64,000 nt of DNA from Fodinibius roseus (GCF_900129315.1 NZ_FQUS01000002.1:1-64000); one strand, 5' to 3'; shown: positions 52,218 through 62,414, counted from the first letter of the stretch. Notes: generated from the letters alone by a model not told the origin. Made by a program: numbers and translations.

Positions 52218-53483
52218 TTAAAGTTCTTTGAACCAGCTTTTCATCCGGTCCGCCAGCCGTTCCATCACTTTTTCCACACTGGATCCCTTGGTGGAGGATG
52301 GTACGATGGCCTGGTTCTGTGGACCGCTTCCTGTTTTGATGGCGTGCATGACCAGCCCCACGCCGGTGGCAAAAATGGGATTGTTCACTTCCTCGGTTAA
52401 GCCCCCGCTGAGTCCCATCGGTTTCCCGACTTTGGCGTCCATGCCGAGCACTTCGTTGGCGAGGGGACATATGTTCTTGATGAGCGATCCGCCGCCGCTC
52501 AGCACAACCCCTGCGCTGAGGGCATCGGCATATCCGCTTCGTTTTGTTTCGATGGCAACGATCTCCAGGATCTCTTCCATGCGCGCCTGGATGATTTTGC
52601 CTAAAATACTTTTGGTGATCTCTTTAGGGGGACGTCCGGCGATGCCCGGTACTGTGATCGCTTCATCCTCTTCAATCAGGTCGATATAGGCTTCCCCGTG
52701 GTTGCACTTCAGCTTTTCGGCCTGGTCGTCCAGCACGCTGAGACCCATGCGGATGTCATCGGTCACTTTTTTACCCGCAATGGCAATGACGGCGGTATGG
52801 CGGATGGTATTATCCTGGAAGATAGCCACATCGGTGGTTCCCCCGCCGATATCCACGAGTACGACTCCGGCTTCCTTTTCTTCGTCGTCGAGCACGGAAT
52901 AGGAGGAGGCCAGCGGCTCCAGAATGATATCGGCCACCTGGTATCCGGCGCGTTCCACGCATCGGTAGATGTTTTTGGCGGCCGAGACGAGTCCCGTGAT
53001 AATATGCACCTCCGCCTCCATCCGCATGCCGCTCATGCCGACCGGATCACTGATTCCATCCTGTCCGTCGACCACAAATTCCTGGGGGATAACATGAAGA
53101 ATTTGCTGATCGGTCGGCAGCATAATGCGCTGGCAGTCCTCCAGGAGACGCTCCACGTCATCCACCGTAATTTCGTTGTCTTTGTTATTGATCGTGATGA
53201 CCCCCTTGCTGCGCATGCTGCGGATATGATCGCCGGCGATTCCCACATTTACGGAGTTTACCTCGATACCCGATGCCAGCTGGGCCTGTTCGACGGCCGT
53301 TTTGATGGCATTTACGGTTTTGTCGATGTTGACGACCACCCCGCGGTTGAGTCCTTCGTTCGAGGCCTTCCCCACCCCTAAAATGTGGATTCGATCCTGT
53401 GGATCGATTGAAGCAACGACGGCACACACCTTAGTCGTTCCGATATCCAGTCCAACTACAATTCTGTCTTCTTGCTCTTCCAT
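52218..53483 (-). CDS. ftsA: cell division protein FtsA
   Basis: Actin-like ATPase that tethers FtsZ to the membrane and recruits the divisome. The product (421 aa from ATG 53483) has GLDIGTTKVCAVV (about 10-22), phosphate-2 VDIGGGTTDVAIF (about 208-220) and the adenosine motif AGVVLSGGGSLI (about 335-346). The C-terminal VEKVMERLADRMKSWFKEL is the amphipathic membrane-targeting helix. A GTG four codons upstream (53495) is the alternative start. Confidence 0.96.
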   Translation of the reverse strand: MEEQEDRIVVGLDIGTTKVCAVVASIDPQDRIHILGVGKASNEGLNRGVVVNIDKTVNAIKTAVEQAQLASGIEVNSVNVGIAGDHIRSMRSKGVITINNKDNEITVDDVERLLEDCQRIMLPTDQQILHVIPQEFVVDGQDGISDPVGMSGMRMEAEVHIITGLVSAAKNIYRCVERAGYQVADIILEPLASSYSVLDDEEKEAGVVLVDIGGGTTDVAIFQDNTIRHTAVIAIAGKKVTDDIRMGLSVLDDQAEKLKCNHGEAYIDLIEEDEAITVPGIAGRPPKEITKSILGKIIQARMEEILEIVAIETKRSGYADALSAGVVLSGGGSLIKNICPLANEVLGMDAKVGKPMGLSGGLTEEVNNPIFATGVGLVMHAIKTGSGPQNQAIVPSSTKGSSVEKVMERLADRMKSWFKEL

Positions 53484-53607
53484 AATGTTATCCACGTACG
53501 GTTATATGATTATTTAATCTCAATGTTCTTATGTGTCGTCCTGATCGTGCGCTATGACGCTGAAGCGAGTTCGGTGCAATACACACTGCAGTTTTAAAAT
53601 TATCATT

Positions 53608-54342
53608 TCATTGTTCGCGCGTTACGATCTGTTCCTGAAATCTCAGATCGATCGATTGCATGGTTTCAATTCCTTTTTGTTTGATGATTTCTGCGTAAAA
53701 AGCTTCCCAGTTTCGCAGCCGGGTGCCAAAATCTTCTTTCCCGAAGATGAGCTTTACGCCATGGTCATTCGTCAGAGCAACAATACCATTCTCCGTCCAT
53801 GCTACTTCGCTGATGGTTGCGTTGCTGACCGGTTTCTCCCGGAGCCGACCCAAAAAATCGGTGACCGGTCCCGCCTGCCGTCCGCTCAGCGTATCGCCGG
53901 GGGAACGGGCATCAAAGCCGTATAAAAGAGGTACATTTACGGTTTTGCCCAGGACCATCGGCAGCAGGATACCGTCGCGGTCGATATACATTTCACTGCC
54001 TTCGCCGGTTAGCATCGCGACGGGCTGCCGTTCGGTAATATGTATGGTAATATTGCCGCTGGGTTTCACATCCACGGCCGCCCGTTTCACGTAAGGCATC
54101 TGTTCAAAACGGCTGATGATATCCAGCGAATTCAGGCTATCCGGGTGGATACCCGTGGGGATATCGACTTCGCGAAGCTGTTCCCGGGAGACAAAATGAT
54201 GGCCTTCAAAATAAACTTCCTGTACCTTCATCTGTGCACTCCAGTAGAAACCCGCTACGACGGCCAACCCGAGCACAAAAAGAGCAGCTCCGACCCAGGG
54301 GAGCGGATTGATAGTGCCGGTATGTGATTCTTTTTTTGCCAT
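53608..54342 (-). CDS. ftsQ: cell division protein FtsQ/DivIB
   Basis: Bitopic divisome protein of 244 aa: short cytoplasmic start, one transmembrane helix (WVGAALFVLGLAVVAGFYW, about 15-33), a POTRA domain (VQEVYFEGHHFVSREQLREV, about 36-105) and a beta domain (about 110-225). Sequence conservation is low in this family, so the call leans on domain layout and its place between murC and ftsA. Confidence 0.9.
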   Translation of the reverse strand: MAKKESHTGTINPLPWVGAALFVLGLAVVAGFYWSAQMKVQEVYFEGHHFVSREQLREVDIPTGIHPDSLNSLDIISRFEQMPYVKRAAVDVKPSGNITIHITERQPVAMLTGEGSEMYIDRDGILLPMVLGKTVNVPLLYGFDARSPGDTLSGRQAGPVTDFLGRLREKPVSNATISEVAWTENGIVALTNDHGVKLIFGKEDFGTRLRNWEAFYAEIIKQKGIETMQSIDLRFQEQIVTREQ

Positions 54343-54409
54343 AACTGTCTTAACTGTTGTCTTTCTGTACCCGGCGGTGCCGGGAAAATGATGTTTCAGA
54401 AGATGCTGT

Positions 54410-55837
54410 TCATTGCTTTAGCGCTGGTATTCCGGATTCCAATTCTTCAACAAATGCTTCGCCGTATTTATAGATGTCGCCGGCTCCCATGGTGATGACC
54501 ACATCGCCGGTTTCGATAATCTCCTTCAGTCGTTCCGGCAGCTTTTCTTTATTGTCCACATAATGCACCTGGCGGTGGCCGTACTCCCTGGCCGCATCCG
54601 CAATAAGCTTGCCATCGACGCCTTCAATAGGATCCTCCCGCGCGGGATAGACGTCCGTGATCACGCAGACCTCCGCATCGAAAAAGGAGAGCCCGAACTC
54701 TTCGTAGAGTGCTTGCGTCCTCGAATAAAGATGCGGCTGGAATACCGCTATGAGCCGGCGGTTTTTCCAACCCTTCCGGGCCGCGTTCAGTGTTGCCTGG
54801 ACTTCCGTGGGATGGTGGGCATAATCATCGATCACCATGACGCCACTATGGTCGGCTTTCAGCTGAAACCGGCGGAAGACGCCTTCAAAACGTTCCAGCC
54901 CCGATTTTATCTGTTTAAAGTCAATATCGAGTTCAAGTCCCACCGCCACCGCTGCCAGGGCATTGCGTACGTTATGCTCGCCGGGCGCCCGGAGTGTAAT
55001 ACTGCCCATTTTTTCTCCATCATTCACCACCGTGAAAATACTGTTAAAATGGTCGGCCTCGATGTCGGTGGCCCGCACTTTTGCCTGGGGGGTCAGCCCG
55101 TAGCTTATGGTACGGCGATCAATGGACGGGATGATACTCCGCACATTGGGATCGTCGAGACACAGCACCACAGCGCCATAGAACGGTACTTTATTGGCAA
55201 AGGCTATAAACGCTTCCTTTACGTCCGCGAGGTTGTCATAAATATCAAGATGCTCTGCTTCGATATTGGTGATGACCGCCAGAGAGGGACGCAGCCGGAG
55301 GAACGTCCGGTCGAACTCATCGGCTTCAACAATGATGATATCGCCTTTGCCGACAACGGCGTTGGTCTCGGAAAAACTGTGTACCTTGCCGCCGACGATG
55401 ATCGTCGGGTCAAAATGACCGTCCTGAATCACATGCCCGGTCATGGTCGTGGTGGTCGTTTTGCCGTGCGTCCCGGCGATTCCGACCCCATACTTCATCC
55501 GCATCAGTTCTGCGAGCATTTCGGCTCGCTTGATGACGGGCAGACCTTTTTCCATGGCCGCCCTGGTTTCAATATTTTCTTTCGCTTTTACGGCGCTGGT
55601 ATATACCACCACGTCGGCGCCCTCAATATTTGCCGCATCGTGACCGATTGCGATCTCGGCCCCCAGCTCGCGCAGCCGCTCAATGGTTTCGCCCATATTG
55701 GCATCCGATCCGGAAACGATATAGTTCTTCTGCAACAGGATCTCGGCCATGCCGCTCATCCCGATTCCCCCGATCCCGACCATGTGAATATGGCGGGTTC
55801 GTCCGAATATGGGTTGTGGTTGAATTTGCTTCGTCAT
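54410..55837 (-). CDS. murC: UDP-N-acetylmuramate--L-alanine ligase
   Basis: Adds L-Ala to UDP-MurNAc, the first amino-acid step of peptidoglycan precursor synthesis. 475 aa with the N-terminal UDP-binding GIGGIGMSG (21-29), ATP-binding GTHGKTTTT (122-130), the central DEFDRTFL segment and DDYAHHPTEV (about 316-325) that opens the C-domain. Length fits. ATG 55837 is followed directly by the family's start; 67 bp precede ftsQ. Confidence 0.97.
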   Translation of the reverse strand: MTKQIQPQPIFGRTRHIHMVGIGGIGMSGMAEILLQKNYIVSGSDANMGETIERLRELGAEIAIGHDAANIEGADVVVYTSAVKAKENIETRAAMEKGLPVIKRAEMLAELMRMKYGVGIAGTHGKTTTTTMTGHVIQDGHFDPTIIVGGKVHSFSETNAVVGKGDIIIVEADEFDRTFLRLRPSLAVITNIEAEHLDIYDNLADVKEAFIAFANKVPFYGAVVLCLDDPNVRSIIPSIDRRTISYGLTPQAKVRATDIEADHFNSIFTVVNDGEKMGSITLRAPGEHNVRNALAAVAVGLELDIDFKQIKSGLERFEGVFRRFQLKADHSGVMVIDDYAHHPTEVQATLNAARKGWKNRRLIAVFQPHLYSRTQALYEEFGLSFFDAEVCVITDVYPAREDPIEGVDGKLIADAAREYGHRQVHYVDNKEKLPERLKEIIETGDVVITMGAGDIYKYGEAFVEELESGIPALKQ

Positions 55838-55884
55838 TACTTGCTTGTTTTAATCAGTTGACTATCCGGTTGTACGACAGCGCC

Positions 55885-55933
55885 GCCCAAAAAGACGCAA
55901 CAGGTGCGCAGAGCTTCTTTTGGTGTTTTGGGC
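55885..55933 (-). other. long-loop inverted repeat between murG and murC
   Basis: GCCCAAAA (55885-55892) and TTTTGGGC (55926-55933) are perfect 8-bp arms about 33 bases apart in the 132-bp gap inside the dcw cluster. With AGAGC/GCTCT words it could fold further and act as an attenuator or RNA-processing site; evidence is slight. Confidence 0.35.
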
Positions 55934-55969
55934 TCTGTTTTTTTAGCCGTTCTTTGGGTCCTAATGATA

Positions 55970-57127
55970 TCATAGCGGCTGTTTATTGCTTACCAGTGTT
56001 ATAATTTCTTCGGCAATGGTTTCGGCGGCTTCGGGCTTCGCCAGTTTCAGCGCTGCTTTTTGCATGCTTTTCAACCGCTGCCGGTCGGTTATCAGCTGCC
56101 TGACCAACCCGGTCAGCGTTTCACTCAGTTGATCGTCCGCAACCCGTTCGGCCGCCCCTTCCTGAACCATCGACTCGGCATTTCTGGTCTGATGGTCGCC
56201 GGCCACGTTGGGCGACGGTACCAGGATGCTTGGCCTGCCGGTCAGGGCCAGCTCCGAGCAGGAGAGGGCCCCGGCACGACTGACCACCAGATCGGCCACC
56301 GCGTAGGCTTCCGGCATTTCATGCAGGAAGTCCGTAAGCAGCAGGTTGTCAAAACGGGCCGGCTTTATATCTTCCCGCAGCCGGTCGTAATACCGTTTGC
56401 CGCACTGCCAGATAATCTGCAGCTGCATATCATCGTGCAGCGTCGAAACATGGGTTGCCATTGCTTCATTAATACTCCGGGCGCCGCCGCTTCCGCCGAG
56501 AATCAGCAGGGTGGACTTATCCGGATCAAAACGGAAGTGCTCGTAGGCTTGTTTCGTATCGGCACTGGTCAGTGATTTTCTCGTCGGGTTGCCGGCCGGC
56601 ACAACACGATCCTCCGGGAAAAACTGTTCCGCATCTTTAAAAGCCGTAAAAATGAGTTCTGCGCTTTTACCCAGCAGCCGGTTCGTGACGCCCGGAAAAC
56701 TATTTTGCTCCTGTATAACCAGGGGATAGCCGCTTTTTGCAGCAACCCAGCCCACGGGTCCCGCAACATACCCCCCGCAGGAGATGACAACATCCGGCTT
56801 GAAGGTATGGACAATGCGCAGGCTTTGAACCAGGCTGGTGCCCAGCTTGACCGGGAATAGCAGGTTCTTGACGGTTAACCGCCGGTGAAAGCCGCTGATC
56901 CAGATACTGGTGATGTCGTAGCCGGCCCGCGGGACCGCTTCCCATTCCATATGATTTTTGGTGCCGACAAAAAGAAACTCCGAGTCGGCATACGCTTTCC
57001 CGAGCGCATCAGCAATGGCTATGGCCGGGTATACGTGTCCCCCGGTGCCCCCGGCCGCTATAAGAAACTTCAGCGTACCCCCGGAGGCAGCAGTTGAATC
57101 TGCTATGTCAGCTGTATTCTTATGCAT
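55970..57127 (-). CDS. murG: UDP-GlcNAc:lipid-I N-acetylglucosaminyltransferase
   Basis: Converts lipid I to lipid II on the inner face of the membrane. 385 aa, GT-B fold: GGTGGHVYPA (27-36) is the family's first G loop, GGYVAGPVGWVA (about 118-129) the second, and GGSGGARSINE (about 208-218) with the acceptor-side SRAGALSCSE (about 284-293) complete the UDP-GlcNAc site. The start overlaps the ftsW stop by 8 bp. Ahead of the G loop there is a short 20-residue polar extension. Confidence 0.96.
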   Translation of the reverse strand: MHKNTADIADSTAASGGTLKFLIAAGGTGGHVYPAIAIADALGKAYADSEFLFVGTKNHMEWEAVPRAGYDITSIWISGFHRRLTVKNLLFPVKLGTSLVQSLRIVHTFKPDVVISCGGYVAGPVGWVAAKSGYPLVIQEQNSFPGVTNRLLGKSAELIFTAFKDAEQFFPEDRVVPAGNPTRKSLTSADTKQAYEHFRFDPDKSTLLILGGSGGARSINEAMATHVSTLHDDMQLQIIWQCGKRYYDRLREDIKPARFDNLLLTDFLHEMPEAYAVADLVVSRAGALSCSELALTGRPSILVPSPNVAGDHQTRNAESMVQEGAAERVADDQLSETLTGLVRQLITDRQRLKSMQKAALKLAKPEAAETIAEEIITLVSNKQPL

Positions 57128-58271
57128 AAAACACGCTATTCTTACCGTTACTGTATTTGGAGATATTCATGAGTATTCCGATCATTATTCCTGAAAACAG
57201 CGTACTGGTCCCGCCATAGCTTACAAACGGCATCGGTAGTCCCGTGACCGGAAGCAGTCCGCTGGCAACACCGGCATTTACAAAACCGTAGAGGACGATC
57301 GCCAGGGTACAGCCCACCGCCATCAGCATTCCGAGGGTATCCGGCGCGTTCTTAGCAATTTTGCCGATACCGCGGAACAGGATGACGGTAAAAAGCAGTA
57401 AGAGCAGGACTGCCCCTACCAACCCGTATTCTTCGGCGATAATGGCAAAAATAAAATCATTATAGGGAGCCGGGAGAAAATCGCGCTGGGTGCTTTTGCC
57501 GATGCCCACCCCGAACAGTTCCCCCTGGGCGATAGCGATGTGAGCCTGCTGGGCCTGGTATCCTTCTTCGACATTAAACTCATTGCTTTTGATTTGCACG
57601 ACCTGTTCGATGTAGTTATCAATCCGGCTTTGACGTTCCGGCGACTGCCAGATCAGCAAAGATGCCCCCAGCAGACCGATGATAACCAGGGCGCCCAGCT
57701 GTAATGAACTTATACGGCCTACAAACATCAGCAGCATGGAAAGTCCCATAAGGATCGCCGCACTACTGAAATCCTCGATGCCAATGAGTCCGCAGGTTAT
57801 AACCACCCAAAACATAATGGGAAGAAAAGCGCGCTTGAAATCCTTGATATAGTCCTGTTTTTCATCCAGAAGCACCGAGACATGAATCAGCAGGGCAACG
57901 GTGGCAAAGGACGAAGGCTGAAAGGAGAATCCCCCGATATCCAGCGATCGTTTGGCACCGAATACTTCCGTGCCGAAGACCATGACGGCGATGAGAAAAA
58001 TCCAGCTGATGATCATACCGAAGCGGCTGAACCTGGCCAGGTTGTGATAATTGATTTTTGAGGCGATGAGCATGCCCAGGAAAGCGATACTCAGCTTCAG
58101 AATATGTCCCATAACCAGGCTGCCGGCCGAGGTATGCTTGCTTTCCGCAAAAAAGGCAATGGCAGAATACACCGCCAGGGTTCCGAAAATCATAAGCAGG
58201 ACGACCGACACCAGCAGTACCCGGTCGCTGCCCTGGCTGGGCGTATCGATCTCATCCGGGCTGGTGCCCAT
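57120..58271 (-). CDS. ftsW: peptidoglycan polymerase/lipid II-handling SEDS protein FtsW
   Basis: SEDS-family membrane protein that makes septal glycan together with a class B PBP. About 383 aa from ATG 58271, with ten hydrophobic helices. Family landmarks visible: GGFSFQPSSFATVALLI (about 107-123), ERQSRIDNYIEQ, GYQAQQAHIAIAQGELFGVG (about 230-249, the SEDS loop) and LPMPFVSYGGTSTLFSG near the end. A GTG at 58310 would extend it by 13 residues. 149 bp separate it from murD. Confidence 0.95.
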   Translation of the reverse strand: MGTSPDEIDTPSQGSDRVLLVSVVLLMIFGTLAVYSAIAFFAESKHTSAGSLVMGHILKLSIAFLGMLIASKINYHNLARFSRFGMIISWIFLIAVMVFGTEVFGAKRSLDIGGFSFQPSSFATVALLIHVSVLLDEKQDYIKDFKRAFLPIMFWVVITCGLIGIEDFSSAAILMGLSMLLMFVGRISSLQLGALVIIGLLGASLLIWQSPERQSRIDNYIEQVVQIKSNEFNVEEGYQAQQAHIAIAQGELFGVGIGKSTQRDFLPAPYNDFIFAIIAEEYGLVGAVLLLLLFTVILFRGIGKIAKNAPDTLGMLMAVGCTLAIVLYGFVNAGVASGLLPVTGLPMPFVSYGGTSTLFSGIMIGILMNISKYSNGKNSVFYA

Positions 58272-58420
58272 GATGGAGGATATGTTGTTATTGGGTGTTG
58301 TAAAGATCACTTCGCTGTAAATTCCAAAGGGTTACGTTTCAACGGTCGCACAAATGCGCCTGATGCAGGCATCGGTCGTAAAGGTGGTCGTGGTTGCTGT
58401 TTGTCATGTATTCACGGTAT

Positions 58421-59794
58421 TTATAGTCTGTTTACGGCTTTCTTAAATTCATTGCCCCGATGCTGGTAATTCTCATACATATCAAAGGAGGAGCAGGCGG
58501 GACTTAGCAAGACGACTTCTCCCCGTTTTGCGTTTCGTTTTCCCAGCCGAACGGCCTCGTTCATCGTATCGGCCGTTTTAAAATGAGGTACGATCGCCTT
58601 GAGCTGTTCTTCGATCATCGGCGTTGCTTCGCCGATGGCGATGACGGTGTGTACCTTTTCACGAATCTGATCCGCCAGCTCCCGGTAATCGTTTCCTTTG
58701 TCCCGCCCCCCCAAAATAAGGGTGAGGGGCACCTTGAAACTATCCAGGGCATACCAAACGGCATTGATATTGGTAGCCTTGCTGTCGTTGACATATCGCA
58801 CGCCCCCGACGGTACGGACCTGTTCGAGGCGATGTTCAACCCCTTCAAAAGAGCTGAGGCTTTCCCGGATAACATCGCTTTTGATCTCCGATGCACGGGC
58901 GGCCAATGCCGTGGCCAGTCCATTGTTCAGATTGTGTTTTCCCGAAAGGTTTACATCAGTTGTAGGCATCAGAATCTCTTCTTCTCGGTTAAAGGTTAGT
59001 ATGATCTGTTGATCGCGGACAAACGCCCCGTCGATCCCGGAAAGCTCCTGCCGGCCGGAAAACGCCAGCAGCCGTGGAGCATCTTCTTTTTTTTTAAGGG
59101 ATTCCACGTGCCCGGCAATGGTCTTGTCGTCATAATTATAGATCAGCCAGTCGCCGGAGGACTGATTTTCCGTGATGCGGAATTTGGCCGCGGCATATTT
59201 GTCGAAATTATGCTCGTAACGGTCCAGGTGGTCAGGGGTGATATTCAACAGCAAGCTGATACGAGGATGAAAACTGCGGATATGGTCCAGCTGAAAACTG
59301 CTGACCTCCAGCAATACCGCTTGTTTCTCTTGTGCGGTATCGATGGTATCGGAAAAAGCATAGCCGATATTTCCGGCTGTATGATGGTCAATCTCTGCCA
59401 GATTCCACGTATGGTCCATCCAGTTGGTGACCGTTGTCTTGCCGTTGCTGCCGGTGACAGCCACGACAGGCGTCCGGTTAAACCAGCTTGCAACTTCAAT
59501 CTCTGAGAAAACCTCTTTGCCGGAATTCAGGTAACGCTGAACCAGCGGGGCCTCCGTGGGCACGCCCGGACTGAGGACGGCGAAATCGCCCTGCTCCGCC
59601 TTTTCGGTGTGTCCCCGGTGCTCAAACGGGATCTCCTGCCCGGCGAGCCGGGAGCAAACGGACGGTTCCAGCTCGTTTCGGTCCGTGACAAACGGCTTTG
59701 CTCCTTTCCGTTTCAGCAGGGAAGCGACAGCCAACCCGCTGCGGGCGGCACCGATCACAACGATATGTTTGTTTTGCACGTCCATTATCATCAT
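58421..59794 (-). CDS. murD: UDP-MurNAc-L-alanine--D-glutamate ligase
   Basis: Adds D-Glu to the precursor. From ATG 59794 the product is 457 aa: Rossmann start VVIGAARSGLAVA, ATP-binding TGSNGKTTVTNW, NITPDHLDRYE with the ATP/Mg region, and VNDSKATN at the C-domain entrance. The ATG overlaps the mraY stop by one base (TAATG), favouring this start; an ATG at 59785 is also possible. The frame is open further upstream, but those residues are not family-like. Confidence 0.96.
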   Translation of the reverse strand: MMIMDVQNKHIVVIGAARSGLAVASLLKRKGAKPFVTDRNELEPSVCSRLAGQEIPFEHRGHTEKAEQGDFAVLSPGVPTEAPLVQRYLNSGKEVFSEIEVASWFNRTPVVAVTGSNGKTTVTNWMDHTWNLAEIDHHTAGNIGYAFSDTIDTAQEKQAVLLEVSSFQLDHIRSFHPRISLLLNITPDHLDRYEHNFDKYAAAKFRITENQSSGDWLIYNYDDKTIAGHVESLKKKEDAPRLLAFSGRQELSGIDGAFVRDQQIILTFNREEEILMPTTDVNLSGKHNLNNGLATALAARASEIKSDVIRESLSSFEGVEHRLEQVRTVGGVRYVNDSKATNINAVWYALDSFKVPLTLILGGRDKGNDYRELADQIREKVHTVIAIGEATPMIEEQLKAIVPHFKTADTMNEAVRLGKRNAKRGEVVLLSPACSSFDMYENYQHRGNEFKKAVNRL

Positions 59795-60930
59795 TATCGC
59801 AGCTTCAGGGTTAACAGTCCGAGGATTCCAAGCAGCACGGCTATAATCCAGAATCGTACCACGATCTTGGATTCCGGCCATCCCTTTTTTTCAAAATGAT
59901 GGTGGATGGGAGCCATCAGAAAAAATCGCCTGCCTTCGCCGTACTTGCGGCGCGTATATTTGAAGTAGGTCGTCTGGATAATCACGGAGAGGGTCTCCAG
60001 AAAAAAGATACCGCATACGACAGGCAGCAGCAGCTCTTTGTGGAGCATCAATCCCAGCGCACCAAAGGCCCCCCCGATCGCAAGGGAGCCGGTATCGCCC
60101 ATGAAAACCGAGGCGGGATAGGTATTGTACCAGAGGAAACCCATACAGGCTCCAACCAGGGAAGCGGTAAAAATCGTCAGTTCCCCGGCGCCGGGCAGGT
60201 ACATAATATTCAGAAAGCTCGAAAAGTCCGTTCGTCCCGACACATACGCAAAAATCCCCAAAATGAGTCCCGCTATAGCTGAGGTCCCGGCAGCCAGTCC
60301 ATCAAGTCCGTCGGTAAGGTTGGTGGCATTACTGACGGCGGTAATGACGAAAATGACGACCGGTATATAGATGACCCAGCCCAGGGCTTCTCCCAAAAAG
60401 GCATAATCAATATTGACATTCTTCAGGAAAGGGACCGTCGTGAGGGTATTAAATTCCTGAAAATCCGGCCAGAAGTAGAGCACGCAGCCCAGAAGGAGTC
60501 CCACGGTCACCTGTCCCGCTATTTTGAGACGCCCGCTGAGTCCCGATTTATCTTTTTTAACGACTTTGATATAATCATCCACAAAGCCGACGACGCCCAA
60601 TATGAGGGTAACCAGGACGATCATCCAGGTGTAAATGCTGTCCATCCTCATCCAGAGCAGGGCGGGAATAAGCACCGCCAGCAGGATGATGATTCCCCCC
60701 ATGGTTGGCGTATGAGCTTTGCCCAGGTGGGTGTCGAGGCCTATGTCATCGCGAATAATCTCGCGAAGCTGCATCTGTTCCAGCCACGTGATAATCTGCC
60801 GGCCGATCATGATGCTGATAAACAGGGCCATCGCCGCGGCTACCGCAGCCCGGGTCGTAATAAATTCAAACGCACCAAAGCCGGGCGGCTGGTAATTGAC
60901 TTCAAGCCAGCTGATAAGTTCGTATAACAT
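59794..60930 (-). CDS. mraY: phospho-N-acetylmuramoyl-pentapeptide transferase
   Basis: Makes lipid I by transferring phospho-MurNAc-pentapeptide to undecaprenyl phosphate. 378 aa with about ten transmembrane helices. Signatures: KAHTPTMGGI (about 71-80), LGVVGFVDDYIKVVKKDKSG (about 111-130, DDxxK aspartates), NATNLTDGLDGLAAG (about 205-219) and MAPIHHHFEKKGWPE (about 339-353). Start and stop each overlap a neighbour by one base, so murE-mraY-murD are tightly coupled; murF, usual here in Proteobacteria, is missing. Confidence 0.97.
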   Translation of the reverse strand: MLYELISWLEVNYQPPGFGAFEFITTRAAVAAAMALFISIMIGRQIITWLEQMQLREIIRDDIGLDTHLGKAHTPTMGGIIILLAVLIPALLWMRMDSIYTWMIVLVTLILGVVGFVDDYIKVVKKDKSGLSGRLKIAGQVTVGLLLGCVLYFWPDFQEFNTLTTVPFLKNVNIDYAFLGEALGWVIYIPVVIFVITAVSNATNLTDGLDGLAAGTSAIAGLILGIFAYVSGRTDFSSFLNIMYLPGAGELTIFTASLVGACMGFLWYNTYPASVFMGDTGSLAIGGAFGALGLMLHKELLLPVVCGIFFLETLSVIIQTTYFKYTRRKYGEGRRFFLMAPIHHHFEKKGWPESKIVVRFWIIAVLLGILGLLTLKLR

Positions 60931-62414
60931 CAGGTCCCCGCAGGTTTGGTGTTCCCATTCCTGTTCCTGCCGGCTAATGCTTCGCGCGCCACGCTCCGGT
61001 CATCGAAGTCGCGGCGCTGTCCGCCAATCTCCTGGTAGGTCTCGTGTCCCTTGCCGGCGATCAAAATAATAGTGTCCTGGTCGGCTTGTCGGATCGCCTG
61101 GATGATCGCTTTTTCACGGTCGGCGGTACGGATCACTTTATCCCGGTCTTTGAACCCCTTCATCACCTCGTCAATAATGGCCTCGGGGTCTTCATCCCGG
61201 GGATTGTCGGAGGTGACGGTGATTCTGTCGGCATACCGTTCCGCCACGGACGCCATTTTTGGCCGCTTTGCTCTGTCTCGATTGCCGCCGCAGCCGAATA
61301 CGAGGTGTAGCACCTGCTTATCCTTTTTTATCCCCGAAAGCGTACGTAGCACATTTTCCAGGGCGTCGGGGGTATGGGCATAATCCACCAATACGACCGG
61401 GTCGTCGTCCCCGGGTGTTTTGACGCGCTCCAGGCGCCCGGGCGCTCCGGGGGCCCTTTGGAGGGCCTCCGCTATGGCGTCCTCATCAAAGCCGAGGGCC
61501 CGGCAAATCAAAAAGGTTTCGGTGAGGTTGTAGGCATTGAATTCGCCCATCAACCCGCTTTTGATTAGTCTTTTGCCGATACGGACGAGGAGTCCCTCCG
61601 TACTGTCTTTTAAAATCTGGCATTCCACGTCCAGCGCTTTGTTGAAACTGAACGTGATGGTTTCGGCGGGAGTGCCGGAGATCATAAACAGCGCCTGTTC
61701 GTCATCGCCGTTGATAATGGCAGTCGCCTTCTCATCCAGGGATTCAAACAGCCTTTTTTTGGCGCGGGCATAATCCTGCAGGCTATTATGGTAGTCCAGG
61801 TGATCGTGGCTCAGGTTTGTAAAGGCCGCTACATCAAAACGGATGCCGTTCACCCGCCGCTGGTCGAGGGCATGGGATGAAACTTCCATCACCAGGTGGG
61901 TATGTCCCGTATCCGCCATCTGCCGCATATCCGAAGCCAGTTCGATGGGATCAGAAGTGGTAAGCCTGCTTTTGATAACGCGGTCATCGATATGCTTGCC
62001 CACGGTTCCCAGCAGGGCCGCTTTCGTGTCAAGTGTCCGCAATACCTGGTATGCAAGGGTGGATACGGTGGTCTTGCCGTTGGTACCGGTAATGCCGATC
62101 ACGTTCATCTCATCAGCGGGATTGTTCTCAAAGGCCTGGGCCAGCGGACCGGCCAAAGCCCGCGTATCCGCCACCCTGACTATGGCCACTTGGTTACCCA
62201 GAGGGATCTTCTCTTCACAGATAACGACCGAAGCTCCCTTGTCGACGGCCTCTTCCATAAACAGGTGACCGTCTGCCTGCAGGCCCCGGATGGCCATAAA
62301 GACATCCCCGCCCGTCACTTTGCGCGAGTCTTGGCGAAGCATACCGATCTCGCCCGGCTCCGGTCCGGAGACGTCCATCGGTTCGCAAAGTGCTATGAGT
62401 TGTTTAAAGGTCAA
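60930..62414 (-). CDS. murE: UDP-MurNAc-tripeptide ligase, meso-diaminopimelate type
   Basis: Adds the third residue of the stem peptide. 494 aa: TGTNGKTTVST (about 109-119) binds ATP, HTHLVMEVSSHALDQRRVNG is the central motif, and DNPRDEDP (about 407-414) is the DNPRxExP motif that selects meso-diaminopimelate over lysine. So the wall is inferred to be the Gram-negative A1-gamma type. The start lies 26 bp from the ftsI stop. Confidence 0.96.
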   Translation of the reverse strand: MTFKQLIALCEPMDVSGPEPGEIGMLRQDSRKVTGGDVFMAIRGLQADGHLFMEEAVDKGASVVICEEKIPLGNQVAIVRVADTRALAGPLAQAFENNPADEMNVIGITGTNGKTTVSTLAYQVLRTLDTKAALLGTVGKHIDDRVIKSRLTTSDPIELASDMRQMADTGHTHLVMEVSSHALDQRRVNGIRFDVAAFTNLSHDHLDYHNSLQDYARAKKRLFESLDEKATAIINGDDEQALFMISGTPAETITFSFNKALDVECQILKDSTEGLLVRIGKRLIKSGLMGEFNAYNLTETFLICRALGFDEDAIAEALQRAPGAPGRLERVKTPGDDDPVVLVDYAHTPDALENVLRTLSGIKKDKQVLHLVFGCGGNRDRAKRPKMASVAERYADRITVTSDNPRDEDPEAIIDEVMKGFKDRDKVIRTADREKAIIQAIRQADQDTIILIAGKGHETYQEIGGQRRDFDDRSVAREALAGRNRNGNTKPAGT

